Assembly (NCBI GenBank): GCA_016292635.1
Contig: JAEDIC010000017.1
Location: 1-46,094 of the forward strand
Length of the DNA stretch: 46,094 nt
Reading direction: 5' to 3'
From: Clostridia bacterium
GTDB taxonomy: Bacteria; Bacillota; Clostridia; Christensenellales; CAG-138
Position 1 is the first letter of the stretch. Each line of letters opens with the position of its first letter. The notes below the pieces were generated by a model. That model had not been told where the DNA came from and ran no database searches. It saw only the letters and a program-made list of their open reading frames with translations. Positions 25,664 to 33,685 of this stretch are shown one piece after another. The position numbers and the translations under genes were made by a program.

Positions 25664-26694
25664 CAGGCGTTCTCCGCCGCTTCCGCAGCCTTGGGCGCTT
25701 CCGTCCCGGCCTGCTTTTCCGCTTCCGCGGCGTCCTCCGCCGCGATCTCCGCATTGCGCTCCGCAACCCTGGCTATTGCCTCATCCTCGCTCAGCATGGC
25801 AAGATGAAACGCCTCCATTGCCACCTCTATCATATCCGGGGTGGGCTCCTTGGTGGTGATATACTGCAGTCCCATGCCGGGGGCACGGATTATGCGGGTA
25901 AGCAGGTTTTCATGGCGGGCGGCAAATTTCAGCAGCTCATAGCTCAATCCCGCCACCACAGGAAGGAATATAAGCCTTGTGGCAACGCGCACCAGCAGGC
26001 TGTCGTTCCAGCCGACTATAGCAAAGAAAAGTATGCTGACCGCCATCACCAGAAAGAGATAGTTTGTGCCGCAACGGGGATGCAGCCTTGTGTGCTTCAT
26101 GGCGTTCTCCGGAGTAAGCTCGTCCTCCGCCTCATAGCAGGCGATGGTCTTATGCTCCGCCCCGTGATACATGAACACCCGGCGAACATCCTTAACCGAC
26201 GCGCAGAACAATATATAGCCTATGAATACGCAGAGGCGAACCAATCCCTCCACAAGGCACTTTGTAATGGACGGGGCTTCGCTGCCGCTGAATATAATGC
26301 TGCTTATAAACTGAGGCAGCAGGAAAAACAGCCCAACGGCAAGAAGCACCGCCAATATTCCCGCAAGGCCCATTATCACCTTTTCAACGGACTTGCCCAT
26401 CTTCTTGGACAGCCACAGCTCAAACTTTGTGGGCTCCTCGTCTATTGCCTCGCCCGTCATCTCGGCGGATTTGGTAAGGGTGGACATACCTGTGGAAATG
26501 GATTCCACAAAGGCCACCACGCCCCGAACCACGGGCAGACCGTAAAATGTGCCCTTCTGGGCCTTTGTTTTAAATTTTTTATAGTCCAGTACTATGCGGC
26601 CTTTTCCGTCCCGCACCGCCATTGCTATGCCGGAGGGGGATTTCATCATTACGCCTTCCATTACGGCCTGGCCGCCTACTTCACACTTTTTCAT
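25663..26694 (-). CDS. DUF1385 membrane protein (YqhQ-like)
   Basis: A 343-aa protein of the DUF1385 family, widespread in Firmicutes and usually close to prfA/prmC. It opens with VGGQAVMEGVMMKSPSG. There are about four hydrophobic segments (around residues 110-135, 150-185, 215-250), the conserved YHGAEHKTIACYE and LHPRCGTNYLF, and a C-terminal Ala/Glu-rich tail (EDAAEAEKQAGTEAPKAAE). No biochemical function is established. An extended -10 promoter lies upstream. It appears to head the transcript that continues into prmC. Confidence 0.92.
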   Translation of the reverse strand: MKKCEVGGQAVMEGVMMKSPSGIAMAVRDGKGRIVLDYKKFKTKAQKGTFYGLPVVRGVVAFVESISTGMSTLTKSAEMTGEAIDEEPTKFELWLSKKMGKSVEKVIMGLAGILAVLLAVGLFFLLPQFISSIIFSGSEAPSITKCLVEGLVRLCVFIGYILFCASVKDVRRVFMYHGAEHKTIACYEAEDELTPENAMKHTRLHPRCGTNYLFLVMAVSILFFAIVGWNDSLLVRVATRLIFLPVVAGLSYELLKFAARHENLLTRIIRAPGMGLQYITTKEPTPDMIEVAMEAFHLAMLSEDEAIARVAERNAEIAAEDAAEAEKQAGTEAPKAAEAAENA

Positions 26695-26727
26695 TATTGC
26701 TCCTTTCGATACTCCATACCGTTTTAG

Positions 26728-26736
26728 ATTATATCA
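26728..26736 (-). promoter_or_regulatory. Extended -10 promoter of the DUF1385 gene
   Basis: TGATATAAT on the minus strand (26728-26736) is a perfect extended -10. The -35 region is only a T-run. It lies about 35 nt before the start codon. Confidence 0.55.
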
Positions 26737-26823
26737 CAGCCCCGCCTATCAAAAAAGTGCGAATGGCGAAAAACATGAAAGAAGGCCATTCCATTTTACC
26801 AAAAAGCAATGTACTATAATCTT

Positions 26824-27498
26824 ATGAAAGTTATTGAAGACCTGCAATTTAAAGGACTGCGCATAGTGGTGGATAAATCCGGCTTCAGCTACGGCCACGA
26901 CGCCCTGCTGCTGGCGGACTTTGTCCGCATGGGGCCAAAGGATTCCGCCCTTGACCTTGGGACGGGCACAGGCATACTTGCCATACTTTTAAACGGCAGG
27001 CACGGCACCCCCTTCACCGCCGTGGAAATCCAGCCGGGGGCGGCGGCCCTTATTGAAGAATCCATCGCCCTGAACTCTCAGCATGACATAACGCCCCTGT
27101 GTCACGACCTTCGCACCCTCCATGAAATACTGCCCCGGGAAAGCTTTACCTGCGCCGTGTGCAATCCTCCATATTTTTCGGGCGGCACCCCCAGCCAAAA
27201 TGAGGGCGTGAATATCAGCACCCATCAAGAGAGCTGCACGGTGGAGGACGTGGCGGTATGCGCCAGGCTGATGCTTAAAAACGGCGGCAGGCTGTGGATG
27301 TGCTATCCCGCCTCAGGTGTTGCGGAGGCCTTCTCCGCCCTTCGCAACAACGGCATGGAGCCAAAGCGCATAAGGCTCGTATCGGGCAGAAACGGCCCTT
27401 ATCTCGCCCTTATGGAAGCAAAAAAAGGCGGAAAAACCGGCCTTGTCTGGGAAAATACCATAACAAACCAACAAACGGGAGACGCCCATGGAGAATAA
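26824..27498 (+). CDS. trmN6: tRNA1(Val) adenine-37 N6-methyltransferase (TrmN6/YfiC family)
   Basis: A 224-aa SAM-dependent methyltransferase. The SAM site is SALDLGTGTGILAILL and the catalytic motif is VCNPPYFSGG, with the downstream HQESCTVEDV typical of TrmN6-like proteins. By family it methylates N6 of A37 in tRNA1(Val), though some members act elsewhere. Two starts are possible, 26809 or 26824; neither has a ribosome-binding site. I prefer 26824, as homologues begin close to LQFKGLR. It overlaps rsmI by 11 nt, forming an RNA-methylation pair. Confidence 0.85.
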   Translation: MKVIEDLQFKGLRIVVDKSGFSYGHDALLLADFVRMGPKDSALDLGTGTGILAILLNGRHGTPFTAVEIQPGAAALIEESIALNSQHDITPLCHDLRTLHEILPRESFTCAVCNPPYFSGGTPSQNEGVNISTHQESCTVEDVAVCARLMLKNGGRLWMCYPASGVAEAFSALRNNGMEPKRIRLVSGRNGPYLALMEAKKGGKTGLVWENTITNQQTGDAHGE

Positions 27499-28309
27499 GC
27501 TTTACCTTTGCCCAACCCCCATTGGAAATATGGAAGACATGACCCTGCGCGCCCTCAGGGTGCTGCAGGAGTGCGACGCGGTGTACTGCGAGGATACCCG
27601 AAACACCGGCGCCCTTCTGAATAAGCTGGAGATATCCAAGCCCCTTATCTCCTGCCATGAGCACAACGAGCGTGCCCGGGCGGAGGAAATAGGCGATCGC
27701 ATACTTTCCGGCCAGGCCATCGCCTTTGTAAGCGACGCAGGTATGCCCGGCATATCCGATCCCGGCGAGAGGCTGGTCGCCCATTGCATAGAGCATAATA
27801 TTCCCTTCGAGGTGCTGCCCGGCGCATCCGCCTCCCTTACCGCCCTTATCACCAGCGGTCTGCCGGTAAAAGAAGCCTGCTTTGTGGGGTTCCTCCCCCG
27901 CTCCGGCAAGGAGCGCCGTGAAGCCATCGCCCGTCTTGCCCGCCACAGGGGCAGCCTTATCATATACGAAAGCCCCCTAAGGGTTTCCGCCACGGCGGCA
28001 GAGCTTGCGGAGGCTTGGGGAGACAGGCCCGCCGTCCTCCTGCGCGAGCTTACCAAGCTGTATCAAGAGGCGGTGCGCTCCACCCTCTCCGGCCTTGCGG
28101 AGGCCTATGCCGGCAAGCCCCCTAAAGGGGAGACCGTCCTCGTGGTTGCGGGCGCTCAGGAGCAAACCACCGGCAGCCTTGAGGAAACCCTCTCCCGCCT
28201 GCTCTCTGAAGGCGTAAGCGCAAAGGATGCCGCCAGGCAGGCCAGCGTTCTGCTGGATGTTTCCCGCAACGACGCCTACAGGATGGCGCTGGAGCTGCAG
28301 GGAAAGTAA
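27488..28309 (+). CDS. rsmI: 16S rRNA (cytidine-1402 2'-O)-methyltransferase
   Basis: A 273-aa tetrapyrrole-methylase-fold enzyme that 2'-O-methylates C1402 in the ribosomal decoding centre. It begins with LYLCPTPIGNMEDMTLRAL, followed by EDTRNTGALLN and FVSDAGMPGISDPGERL. The C-terminal ~50 residues (LSRLLSEGVSAKDAARQAS) are the HTH-like tail of RsmI. The start has GGGAG upstream, within the end of trmN6. Confidence 0.97.
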   Translation: MENKLYLCPTPIGNMEDMTLRALRVLQECDAVYCEDTRNTGALLNKLEISKPLISCHEHNERARAEEIGDRILSGQAIAFVSDAGMPGISDPGERLVAHCIEHNIPFEVLPGASASLTALITSGLPVKEACFVGFLPRSGKERREAIARLARHRGSLIIYESPLRVSATAAELAEAWGDRPAVLLRELTKLYQEAVRSTLSGLAEAYAGKPPKGETVLVVAGAQEQTTGSLEETLSRLLSEGVSAKDAARQASVLLDVSRNDAYRMALELQGK

Positions 28310-28324
28310 AGAGAAAAATTTGCC

Positions 28325-28420
28325 TGCTTTTTCTTCCGCGGGAAAAGAGGACAAAAAGCATGGACGTAAGTTAATAAGTTAATACGAAATACGGTGCTTT
28401 AATGCGTCTTCCAAAAAGCC
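28325..28420 (+). repeat. Intergenic hairpin repeat, copy D
   Basis: A hairpin with outer stem TGCTTTTT/AAAAAGCA (28325-28332 with 28353-28360) and inner TTCC/GGAA. The tail TGCTTTAATGCGTCTTCC follows at 28395. It lies just after the rsmI stop. Confidence 0.6.
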
Positions 28421-28440
28421 ACGCAACGGGTGAAATGATA

Positions 28441-28479
28441 AAAATAGTAGGCACAAAAGAATGTGTCTACTATTTTTTG
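28441..28479. terminator. Bidirectional terminator between rsmI and the DUF1015 gene
   Basis: A 15-bp stem with one G-T wobble (28441-28455 with 28462-28476) and a 6-nt loop. It runs into TTTTTTG on the plus strand and TTTTTATC on the minus strand, so it can serve both convergent genes. Confidence 0.88.
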
Positions 28480-28550
28480 CCTTTTCACATATGAGCGGCT
28501 TTTTGTATGGCGGGGCTGTGCGCCCTTTGCCTTAAATCACGGCATATCCT

Positions 28551-29885
28551 TTACTTGGTTATGCTCCTGCACTCAAGATAGTACCTCTTCTCATGCGCCT
28601 CGCCCATGGAGAAGGTCTTGCGGGGCAGAGCGCCGTCAAATATAACGGTGGGGAAGAACGCGCCCTTGTCCATGGAGGGGAGCAGGAATCCCATATTGCC
28701 ATCCTTGCTGCCGAGGTCCATAACGACATCCGCGCCATGGATATAGTCGATGGTGGCTCCGGCGGTCTCCTTGATAAGAATATCAAGGGCGTTCTGCAGC
28801 GTGCCAACCTCAAGCTGGGCGGCGGGCTTTGCAACATAGTAGCAGCCCACGCCGTTCTTGTTTACAAAGGGGATAACATGTCCTTCCTTACCGGCCATTT
28901 CCTTCTCCATGGCTTCCATGGAGGGGAAGTGCTTTACTTCGCAAGCGCCGTTCTGCTCGGCAAGCTTATCCTTTATCCATTCAATGGCATTGTCGCCAAC
29001 GTTGAATATGACTCTGTGGATGGGCTCAAATATGATGCCCTCGTCATGTACGTTTTCAAGCTCAACCAGGCAGTAGCGGGCGGGATGCTCATCCTTGGCG
29101 GTGAGGCCTTCCTCGGCCTTTACCCGCTCCCAGTTTGCCTTTGCCGTGGCGAAGGAATGGTTGCCGTCGCCCATGGCAAACAGCAGGGGAGCCTGATCGG
29201 TGTTGTACTTTGCGGCGTATGCGTCCTTGTCGATAAGGGCTTCAAGGGCGGCGATAACGCCCTTGACCTGAGCTTCGTCATTTACAAGGTAGCCTTTCAC
29301 ATGGCCGCCGTTCTGCATAAGATCGAAATCATACAGCTTTTCGGTCTTATCGAGTGCGTTGCCGATGGGCTCTATAACGGTGCGCTCCGGGTCGTCTATC
29401 AGCACCAGTATATGGGGCATCTCCAGGGGAGCGTCCTTGCGGATGCGCAGGCGGGGAGGTATGCGCTCAACTATGGTGCCCTCGGTGGCGCGGATAAGGG
29501 TGGTGGAGCCCTTGGTATAGTCGTAATTTTCCAGGTCGAGGGCAACTATAAGGCCCTTGCGGGTGCGCCCCTCAACGGTGCGCAGCACATAGGCAAAGCC
29601 TTCGCCCTTGTTTTCCAGAATGCCTGTTTCAACATACTGCTTCATGTGGGCATTTATGGACGCGATGCGCTCCGCCTCGTCGGGCTTGTCAAGATACAGC
29701 TCGGGCAGCATTATGCGCAGCGTAGAGGGTGCGTCGCCCACTATGGACTCGGTCTCGTTCCAGTAATCCGGCTGAGAGGTATACTGGTCGCAGGCCACAA
29801 CCGCCCACTTGGTCATATCCACGCCGGCCCGGGGGAGCAGCAGTTCAGGCACCTTAACGCCTATGGTATTAGCATACTTTGTCAT
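28551..29885 (-). CDS. DUF1015 family protein
   Basis: A 444-aa soluble protein that matches the DUF1015 family over its whole length. It has WAVVACDQYTSQPDYW near the N-terminus, a central FAMGDGNHSFATAKANWE, and a C-terminal AGATIDYIHGADVVMDLG. No signal peptide or membrane span. In other Clostridia the family is often seen near serine-biosynthesis genes, but none is here and its reaction is unknown. The start follows GGAGG. It has its own promoter with a leader of about 95 nt and ends at a bidirectional terminator. Confidence 0.92.
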   Translation of the reverse strand: MTKYANTIGVKVPELLLPRAGVDMTKWAVVACDQYTSQPDYWNETESIVGDAPSTLRIMLPELYLDKPDEAERIASINAHMKQYVETGILENKGEGFAYVLRTVEGRTRKGLIVALDLENYDYTKGSTTLIRATEGTIVERIPPRLRIRKDAPLEMPHILVLIDDPERTVIEPIGNALDKTEKLYDFDLMQNGGHVKGYLVNDEAQVKGVIAALEALIDKDAYAAKYNTDQAPLLFAMGDGNHSFATAKANWERVKAEEGLTAKDEHPARYCLVELENVHDEGIIFEPIHRVIFNVGDNAIEWIKDKLAEQNGACEVKHFPSMEAMEKEMAGKEGHVIPFVNKNGVGCYYVAKPAAQLEVGTLQNALDILIKETAGATIDYIHGADVVMDLGSKDGNMGFLLPSMDKGAFFPTVIFDGALPRKTFSMGEAHEKRYYLECRSITK

Positions 29886-29985
29886 GAAACAGCCTCCGTT
29901 TTTTGTTTTTAGTATTTTTTGCGGTAAGATATTGAAGCGAATGAAAACCAGAAAATTTTTTAGGTTGCAAATATTTCTTTTTTAT

Positions 29986-30014
29986 ATGATATAACTTTAC
30001 CCCGGTTTGGTCAA
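29986..30014 (-). promoter_or_regulatory. Sigma-A promoter of the DUF1015 gene
   Basis: Minus-strand TTGACC (30009-30014) and TATCAT (29986-29991) are 17 nt apart, each 5/6 to consensus. The AT-rich leader of about 95 nt shows no clear riboswitch. Confidence 0.75.
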
Positions 30015-30087
30015 TGCTACGTTTTGGTTAAATGGTTTTTTTTAATATGTTTTTTGCATTTCATCGCTTTATCCCGTTAAAGCATCG

Positions 30088-30096
30088 TGATATAAT
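30088..30096 (+). promoter_or_regulatory. Extended -10 promoter of the YerC-like gene
   Basis: TGATATAAT (30088-30096) is a perfect extended -10; the -35 (TTTATC, 30068-30073) is weak. The start codon is 29 nt downstream. Confidence 0.65.
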
Positions 30097-30124
30097 AACA
30101 ATATATAAAATAAGGAGGCGGCCC

Positions 30125-30415
30125 ATGTACAACAGCAAACTGATGACCGACGATACCCTCGCCTTTTTTGAGGCCATACTCTCCCTTTCCTCCCCCGAGG
30201 AGTGCTGCCGCTTCTTTGAGGATGTGGCCACCATAGGCGAGGTGCAGTCCATGGCTCAGCGGCTTCAAGTCGCAAAGCTGCTGAATAAGGGCTTTAAATA
30301 TTCAGAAATTGCCGAGCGCACCGGCGCCTCCACCGCCACCATCTCTCGGGTAAGCCGCTGCCTTACTTACGGGGCAGACGGCTACAAGCTGGTGCTGGAG
30401 CGGATGAAGGAATAG
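30125..30415 (+). CDS. YerC/YecD-type TrpR-related DNA-binding protein
   Basis: A 96-aa helical protein of the Trp-repressor superfamily. The helix-turn-helix is GFKYSEIAERTGASTATISR (residues about 58-77), preceded by SPEECCRFFEDVATIGEV, which is characteristic of the YerC/YecD group. Ligand and targets are unknown. TAAGGAGG fixes the start; in-frame codons further upstream overlap the promoter. A single gene with its own promoter and terminator. Confidence 0.93.
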   Translation: MYNSKLMTDDTLAFFEAILSLSSPEECCRFFEDVATIGEVQSMAQRLQVAKLLNKGFKYSEIAERTGASTATISRVSRCLTYGADGYKLVLERMKE

Positions 30416-30477
30416 CGTCATATTTTCCCCATGCGGCAAAAACCCCCGGCAATGGGGCGGATAGTCATAAAACAGTA

Positions 30478-30515
30478 AATCCGGCCTATGGTTTCGACCA
30501 TAGATCGGATTTTTG
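30478..30515 (+). terminator. Terminator of the YerC-like gene with a TTCG tetraloop
   Basis: AATCCG-GC-CTATGGT pairs with ACCATAG-AT-CGGATT (30478-30511) around a TTCG tetraloop, with a 2x2 internal loop. TTTTTG follows. Confidence 0.88.
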
Positions 30516-30565
30516 TTTCATATACCGTTGCGGCGGCACCCAAGGCTCCCTTGTGTAAAGGGATT

Positions 30566-31021
30566 TTAAGAGTTCCACAGGCCGGAAGTTGTCAATATCT
30601 TTTCAGTTTCTGCCATATCCTTTTCAATCAACGGACGCATACTGTCCTTGTATTTCGATAAATCAGCATCCCCAAGGCACGACAATATCCTTGGAATATA
30701 CTGCGGCTTTGCCAAACCTACCTGTGCGAGAGCCTTAACGCACTGTCTGGCTGTGATCGGTTTTTCATCTGTTATATGCGTAAGAAAATCAGATATGATT
30801 GCGTCAAAACGGTTTTCCTCATCCCACTGAGCATTTGCCGCAAGAATATACAGCGCCCGATTTCTTACCAATGATTTTGGATGGTCAAGCAGCGAGGCGA
30901 AGTCATCAAAATATTCGTACCATTCATCTGTTTCTTGACTTTCTGAGATGATTTTATCGGCAAGAGCGCAAGCGTATTTGTCATCTTTTGCGGTCAGCTT
31001 CGCTACGATGCTTTCTTTCAT
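30566..31021 (-). CDS. Small HEAT-repeat-like protein
   Basis: A 151-aa all-helical soluble protein. Segments such as FASLLDHPKSLVRNRALYIL and TARQCVKALAQVGLAKP have the spacing of HEAT/armadillo-type helical repeats; beyond this I do not recognise it. Function unknown. The start is the second of two ATGs because GGAGG is 9 nt upstream of it and only 3 nt from the first (31027). Its codons (AAA, GAT, TTT, ATT) look more AT-rich than those of its neighbours, which may point to a recent arrival. Confidence 0.75.
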   Translation of the reverse strand: MKESIVAKLTAKDDKYACALADKIISESQETDEWYEYFDDFASLLDHPKSLVRNRALYILAANAQWDEENRFDAIISDFLTHITDEKPITARQCVKALAQVGLAKPQYIPRILSCLGDADLSKYKDSMRPLIEKDMAETEKILTTSGLWNS

Positions 31022-31104
31022 CGCCATTCACCTCCAATTACGCTTTGTCTCATTTTAACGTATATCAAAAGAATGTGACGAAATCTACCATTGGCACAAG
31101 AAAC

Positions 31105-31127
31105 GCCCGAACATTTTTCGTTCGGGC
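31105..31127 (-). terminator. Probable terminator downstream of the small acidic protein gene
   Basis: GCCCGAAC pairs with GTTCGGGC (31105-31112 with 31120-31127) around a 7-nt loop; the minus-strand trailer is GTTTCTTG. It is about 170 nt after the gene, so the assignment is uncertain. Nothing else is seen in 31128-31295. Confidence 0.5.
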
Positions 31128-31295
31128 CCTCTCGGCGCCAATCGTAAAATCAGCTCAAGCTTCACAATGGCTTCTGGTAAGTGCCCCGCAATCGTTCATC
31201 TGCCGTCCCATGCGGCTTTGTGCCGCCTTTTCAATTTTGACACAATGCCGTTTTACGGACGCCCGCCCATACGAAGAAGCTTTTTTGATATTGCT

Positions 31296-31610
31296 TCAAT
31301 CCCACTCTATCGCATCCACGCTTACGAGATATTCCTCGGCAAAGTCCAGATAGTCCTCCGCAAGGCGCATGGCAAACATCTTGTAATCCGGATACTTTTT
31401 CTGCATTGCGGCAAAGAGCATATCGTACACCGCATCGTCGTCGTATTCGTCATCCTCCGCAAGCTTTGCCATATATGCCTGGTCAATGGACATCATTTCT
31501 GTTACCATCTCATCAAGGAGCCCTTCCTTGAGGAACTCAAAATCTCCCTCGGCGGTGAATTTTTCGATTATATAGGCCTTCATGGCGTTCATATCCACTT
31601 CGTATGTCAT
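31296..31610 (-). CDS. Small acidic protein of unknown function
   Basis: A 104-aa protein rich in Asp, Glu, Met and Tyr, with the very acidic run AEDDEYDDDAVYD in the middle. Predicted mostly helical, with no signal peptide and no metal or nucleotide motif. A good AGGAG at 8-nt spacing supports it as a real gene. It starts 18 nt after the pepF stop and is probably co-transcribed with it. I do not recognise a family. Confidence 0.75.
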   Translation of the reverse strand: MTYEVDMNAMKAYIIEKFTAEGDFEFLKEGLLDEMVTEMMSIDQAYMAKLAEDDEYDDDAVYDMLFAAMQKKYPDYKMFAMRLAEDYLDFAEEYLVSVDAIEWD

Positions 31611-31628
31611 ATCATTATCTCCTTTGCT

Positions 31629-33413
31629 TTATTTAAGTATATCCGCGAGGCGCTCAACTGCGCTGTCAAACTCCTTAAGGGCCCGGGCCACAACCTCCGG
31701 CTTTTCAAAATCCACCCCGGCAATGCGAAGCTCGGGAATGGGATAATCGCTGCCGCCGGCGGTGAGGAAGCGCAGGTAATTTGAAGGATCGCCGCTCTCC
31801 AGTATGCTTTCCGCTATGGTCACGGCGCCGGAGTAGCCCGTGGCATACTGATAAACGTAAAACGCCCGGTAAAAATGGGGTATCCGTGCCCATTCGATAT
31901 CCTGCAGCTCGTCTATCACCGCGCCCTCATAGTAAAGCTCATTCAGCTCCCTGTAAAGCCTGCTCAGGCTTTCCGCCGTAAGGGGTTCCCCTGCCTGAGC
32001 CATTGCGTGAGCCTTCTTTTCAAATTCCGCAAAGAGCGTCTGGCGGAAAAGTGTGGTGCGGAAGCCCTCGATAAAGTGGTTCAGCAGGTATGCTGTCTTT
32101 TTCTCGTCCGTCTCCTTTGCCATAAGGTGCTTCAGAAGCAGCACCTCGTTTACCGTGGAGGCCACCTCCGCCGCCATTATGGAATAATCGTGATTGGCGA
32201 AGGTCTGGGCATGGTCGGAAAGGTAGGAATGCATGGCGTGTCCCAGCTCATGGGCAAGGGTAAATACATCGTCAAGGGTATCGGTATAGTTCAGCAGAAC
32301 GTAAGGATGCACCCCGTACACTCCGCAGGAAAACGCGCCGGTGGTCTTGCCCTTGTTTTCGTATACGTCTATCCAGCCCTCGCTAAAGGCCCGATCCAGC
32401 AGCCTGCCGTATTCCTCCCCCAGGGGGGCAAGGGCTTCCTTTACCATTGCCTTGGCCTGCTCAAAGGTATATACCGCCTCCTCCTGCTCCACCATGGGAT
32501 TGTACAGGTCGTACATATGCAGCTCGTCAAGGCCCAGCACCTTTTTGCGCAGGTCGATATACTTCCTCATGGAGGGCAGAGCCCCATGCACCGCCTCAAT
32601 AAGGCTGTCGTACACGCTTACCGGCACGGCGTTTCCGTAAAGGCCGCCGGAGAGGGCGCTTTCATGCTTTCTTACGTCCGCAAAGTAGTTATCAAATTTT
32701 ACGCTGCCGCCGTACAGAGCGGCAAAGGTGTTTATGTATTTTTTAAACTCGCCGAAGTATGCTTCAAAGGAATCCCTGCGCACCCGCCTGTCCGGGCTTT
32801 CACGGTATACGCCGAAATTGCCGTGGGTAAGCCGCACTTCCTCCCCGTTTTCGTCCTTTATGGCGGGGAAAGTCATATCCACGCTTTCCAGCATGGTAAA
32901 GCTGTTGTCCGGGGTCTGCGCGGCGTCCGAAAGCATGGACAGCATCTTTTCCTGCTCAGGGGAAAGCACATGGGCCCGCACCCGTATTATGTCTTCTATA
33001 TGATGATGGTATTCCTTAAGGCTGGGGTCGGCAAGGTAGCTTTGCAGGGTTTCGGTGGGCAGCCCCGCAAGCTCCGGGGTGATATAGCTGGTTACCGCAT
33101 CCATCTGCACCAGCAGCACCATCGCCTGCTGATTCATTGCCTGATACTCCGGGTCTCCGTTGTCGCCGGATTTGAGCAGTTCGGCATAAAGGTATATGAG
33201 GGTGGCCTTTTCAATCGTCTTATACAGGGAATCCAGGGCCTCCTTTGCTCCCCGGGCGGTGCCAAGTGTGCCGGTGAATCTGTCCAGCCCCGGTATTTCC
33301 GCCTTAAGCTCGGCGCAGGCCGCTTCCCATGCCTCTTTTGATGGATAAATATGCTTAAGATCCCACATGAATTTGGGATCCATATTTCTTCTCGCTTTCA
33401 GTTCCGCTGCCAT
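31629..33413 (-). CDS. pepF: Oligoendopeptidase F (M3 metallopeptidase)
   Basis: A cytoplasmic zinc endopeptidase of 594 aa that cleaves short peptides. The active site AHELGHAMHSYLS contains HExxH, and the third zinc ligand Glu lies in AAEVASTVNEVLL. The N-terminal ~180 residues are the PepF-type helical domain. AGGAGGAAAGCT precedes the ATG at 33411-33413; an in-frame ATG at 33437 would lie upstream of that site and is rejected. It has a TTGACA promoter just upstream and is followed by a small acidic protein gene. Confidence 0.96.
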   Translation of the reverse strand: MAAELKARRNMDPKFMWDLKHIYPSKEAWEAACAELKAEIPGLDRFTGTLGTARGAKEALDSLYKTIEKATLIYLYAELLKSGDNGDPEYQAMNQQAMVLLVQMDAVTSYITPELAGLPTETLQSYLADPSLKEYHHHIEDIIRVRAHVLSPEQEKMLSMLSDAAQTPDNSFTMLESVDMTFPAIKDENGEEVRLTHGNFGVYRESPDRRVRRDSFEAYFGEFKKYINTFAALYGGSVKFDNYFADVRKHESALSGGLYGNAVPVSVYDSLIEAVHGALPSMRKYIDLRKKVLGLDELHMYDLYNPMVEQEEAVYTFEQAKAMVKEALAPLGEEYGRLLDRAFSEGWIDVYENKGKTTGAFSCGVYGVHPYVLLNYTDTLDDVFTLAHELGHAMHSYLSDHAQTFANHDYSIMAAEVASTVNEVLLLKHLMAKETDEKKTAYLLNHFIEGFRTTLFRQTLFAEFEKKAHAMAQAGEPLTAESLSRLYRELNELYYEGAVIDELQDIEWARIPHFYRAFYVYQYATGYSGAVTIAESILESGDPSNYLRFLTAGGSDYPIPELRIAGVDFEKPEVVARALKEFDSAVERLADILK

Positions 33414-33447
33414 AGCTTTCCTCCTTTTAAAACGCATTTCTTACTTT

Positions 33448-33476
33448 TGTATCGCATATTCTCCCGGGATTGTCAA
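33448..33476 (-). promoter_or_regulatory. Promoter of pepF
   Basis: Minus-strand TTGACA (33471-33476) lies 17 nt from GATACA (33448-33453). The -10 is weak but is preceded by TGC, an extended -10. Confidence 0.6.
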
Positions 33477-33489
33477 GGGCCGCAGCCCT

Positions 33490-33613
33490 CGGTTTTACTC
33501 CGCCTCCGGCGACGGAAGGTGAATTGTCCCTCAGGGGCAGGAGACGTTCCTCTGGGAGCGTGGGGCGAAAGCGGAATAAAACCGCAGATTCCGGTTCCTT
33601 CCGGGGTTCGCCG
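33490..33613. other. GC-rich intergenic element with crossing inverted repeats
   Basis: Two long inverted repeats interleave. CGGTTTTACTCCGC (33490-33503) pairs 13/14 with 33571-33584, and CGGCGACGGAAGG (33507-33519) pairs with 33597-33603 plus 33608-33613, leaving a 4-nt bulge. Because they cross, they must form a pseudoknot or exclude each other. No coding sequence is credible. The strand that is transcribed, if any, is unknown. Confidence 0.45.
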
Positions 33614-33660
33614 CACGGGAGCGCCCCGGGACGAAGGGCAAACCTTTTTTGATAATCAAA

Positions 33661-33677
33661 GGGCCGACATACGGCCC
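33661..33677 (-). terminator. Probable terminator after the Usp-like gene
   Basis: GGGCCG pairs with CGGCCC (33661-33666 with 33672-33677), loop of 5; minus-strand trailer TTTGATT. It is 9 nt after the stop codon. Confidence 0.55.
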
Positions 33678-33685
33678 CATAAATA

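Noticed and set aside
28593..29912. 439-codon plus-strand open frame
   Set aside because: A shadow of the DUF1015 gene.
31875..33341. 488-codon plus-strand open frame
   Set aside because: A shadow of pepF on the other strand; the true gene has HExxH and a good start site.
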